Positions 5,460 to 6,131 of a stretch of DNA of 6,131 nt are shown piece after piece. Position numbers and translations under genes: made by a program. Source of the DNA: an uncultured Lysobacterales bacterium (lineage in GTDB: Bacteria > Pseudomonadota > Gammaproteobacteria > Xanthomonadales > SZUA-36); assembly GCA_937995275.1 (NCBI GenBank), contig CALKKN010000097.1:1-6131 (forward strand). Direction: 5' to 3'. The stretch's first letter is position 1, and every line of letters begins with the position of its first letter. The notes beneath the pieces are model-generated. The model did not search any database. It was not told the origin of the DNA and saw only the letters and a list, made by a program, of their open reading frames with translations.

Positions 5460-6131
5460 ATGAGCAACAAAAACATCCTTGTCACCGGCGGGGCGGGCTA
5501 CATCGGTTCACACACCTGCCTGGTGCTGCTGGAAGCGGGCTACGAGGTCGTCGTGGTCGACAACCTGTGCAACGCGAAGTCGGATTCGCTCAGCCGGGTC
5601 GAGGAACTGACCGGCAGGGCGATCCAGTTTCACCAGGGGGATTTGCGCGACGGCCCGTTTCTGAAACACCTGTTCGAGCAGGAAAAGATCGATGCGGTGG
5701 TTCACTTCGCCGGCCTCAAAGCCGTTGGCGAATCCACTGAGATTCCGCTCGATTACTACCAGAACAACGTCGGCGGCACGGCCAACCTGCTCGAGGAGAT
5801 GGACCACCACGGGGTCAAGGCCATCGTGTTCAGCTCATCCTGCACGGTCTACGGCGCGCCCGAAACGCTGCCCATCCGCGAAGATTTCCCGCTGGGTGCG
5901 GTCAATCCCTACGGCCGGACCAAACTGACGATCGAGTACATGCTCAAGGACTTGGCGGCCTCGGACCCGGAATGGGACATCTCGATCCTGCGTTACTTCA
6001 ACCCGGTCGGCGCCCACCCCAGCGGCGAAATCGGCGAGGACCCGCTGGGCATTCCGAACAACCTGATGCCCTACATCACCCAGGTGGCTGTGGGTGAGCT
6101 CGAAGCTTTCGCCCTGTTCGGCGATCGCCGG
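5460..6131 (+). CDS. galE: UDP-glucose 4-epimerase GalE, 3' end missing
   Basis: The frame is open from ATG 5460 to the last base, giving 224 codons of a protein usually about 330-340 residues long, so about a third is outside the window. GalE interconverts UDP-glucose and UDP-galactose, and in some members the N-acetyl or pentose forms, using tightly bound NAD+. The NAD motif is GGAGYIGSHTC (10-20), then VVDNLCNAK (32-40) and GDLRD (60-64). HFAGLKAVGES (82-92) is a hallmark of true GalE. Catalytic residues are in SSSCTVYG (125-132) and NPYGRTK (149-155, Tyr 151 and Lys 155). RYFNPVGAHPSGEIGEDPLG (178-197) and NNLMPYITQVA (200-210) follow E. coli GalE closely. SSSCTVYG has Cys where E. coli has Ala, a mild variation. 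The protein start MSNKNILVTGG fits, although no Shine-Dalgarno is present. Confidence 0.95.
   Translation, partial: MSNKNILVTGGAGYIGSHTCLVLLEAGYEVVVVDNLCNAKSDSLSRVEELTGRAIQFHQGDLRDGPFLKHLFEQEKIDAVVHFAGLKAVGESTEIPLDYYQNNVGGTANLLEEMDHHGVKAIVFSSSCTVYGAPETLPIREDFPLGAVNPYGRTKLTIEYMLKDLAASDPEWDISILRYFNPVGAHPSGEIGEDPLGIPNNLMPYITQVAVGELEAFALFGDRR

Overview
The window is a stretch of chromosomal surface-polysaccharide locus, with every intact gene on the + strand. The high GC of most genes, a WecA-type initiating transferase, a WcaF/WcaI-like gene pair and repeated extragenic palindromes of the TGTAGGAG...GGCTTTAGCC type all suggest a GC-rich gammaproteobacterium (inference; no rRNA or other marker gene is present to settle it).

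Layout. (a) 2-490: the 3' part of a DUF218 (YdcF/SanA/ElyC-like) gene. It is followed after 12 nt by (b) 503-1051, a WcaF-like hexapeptide acetyltransferase of visibly lower GC. (c) 1052-1204: a leader-like region with a candidate sigma-70 promoter (1081-1108) and an orphan Shine-Dalgarno-like GGAGGT (1187-1192). (d) 1205-1952: a decayed IS256-family insertion sequence. It keeps both terminal inverted repeats, but its transposase has two in-frame amber codons and has lost its central catalytic half by internal deletion. (e) 1980-3218: a GT4 glycosyltransferase of the WbuB/WcaI type that starts with TTG right after the IS. (f) 3252-4316: a WecA/MraY-family undecaprenyl-phosphate GlcNAc-1-phosphate transferase. 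(g) 4397-5329: UDP-glucuronate decarboxylase (UDP-xylose synthase). (h) 5460 to the window end: the first 224 codons of galE.

How the genes work together. WecA would load the first sugar phosphate onto undecaprenyl phosphate at the inner membrane. The GT4 enzyme would extend the lipid-linked oligosaccharide. The WcaF-like enzyme would O-acetylate a sugar. UXS and GalE supply nucleotide sugars (UDP-xylose, and UDP-galactose or its N-acetyl form). The DUF218 protein is a common envelope companion of unknown exact role. The polymer is probably an O-antigen, capsule or exopolysaccharide that may contain xylose. No polymerase, flippase or export gene lies in the window.

Non-coding structure. Each of the three gene junctions from 3218 onward carries the same REP-like palindrome family, as single, composite or paired inverted copies. 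The two composite copies lie just upstream of uxs and galE. They end in matching arrangements: a TA-rich hexamer exactly 6 nt before ATG, and no Shine-Dalgarno. I see no clearly new biological system. The most interesting signals are the internally deleted IS that separates the GT4 gene from its likely original signals, and the repeat-plus-start-site architecture at uxs and galE.
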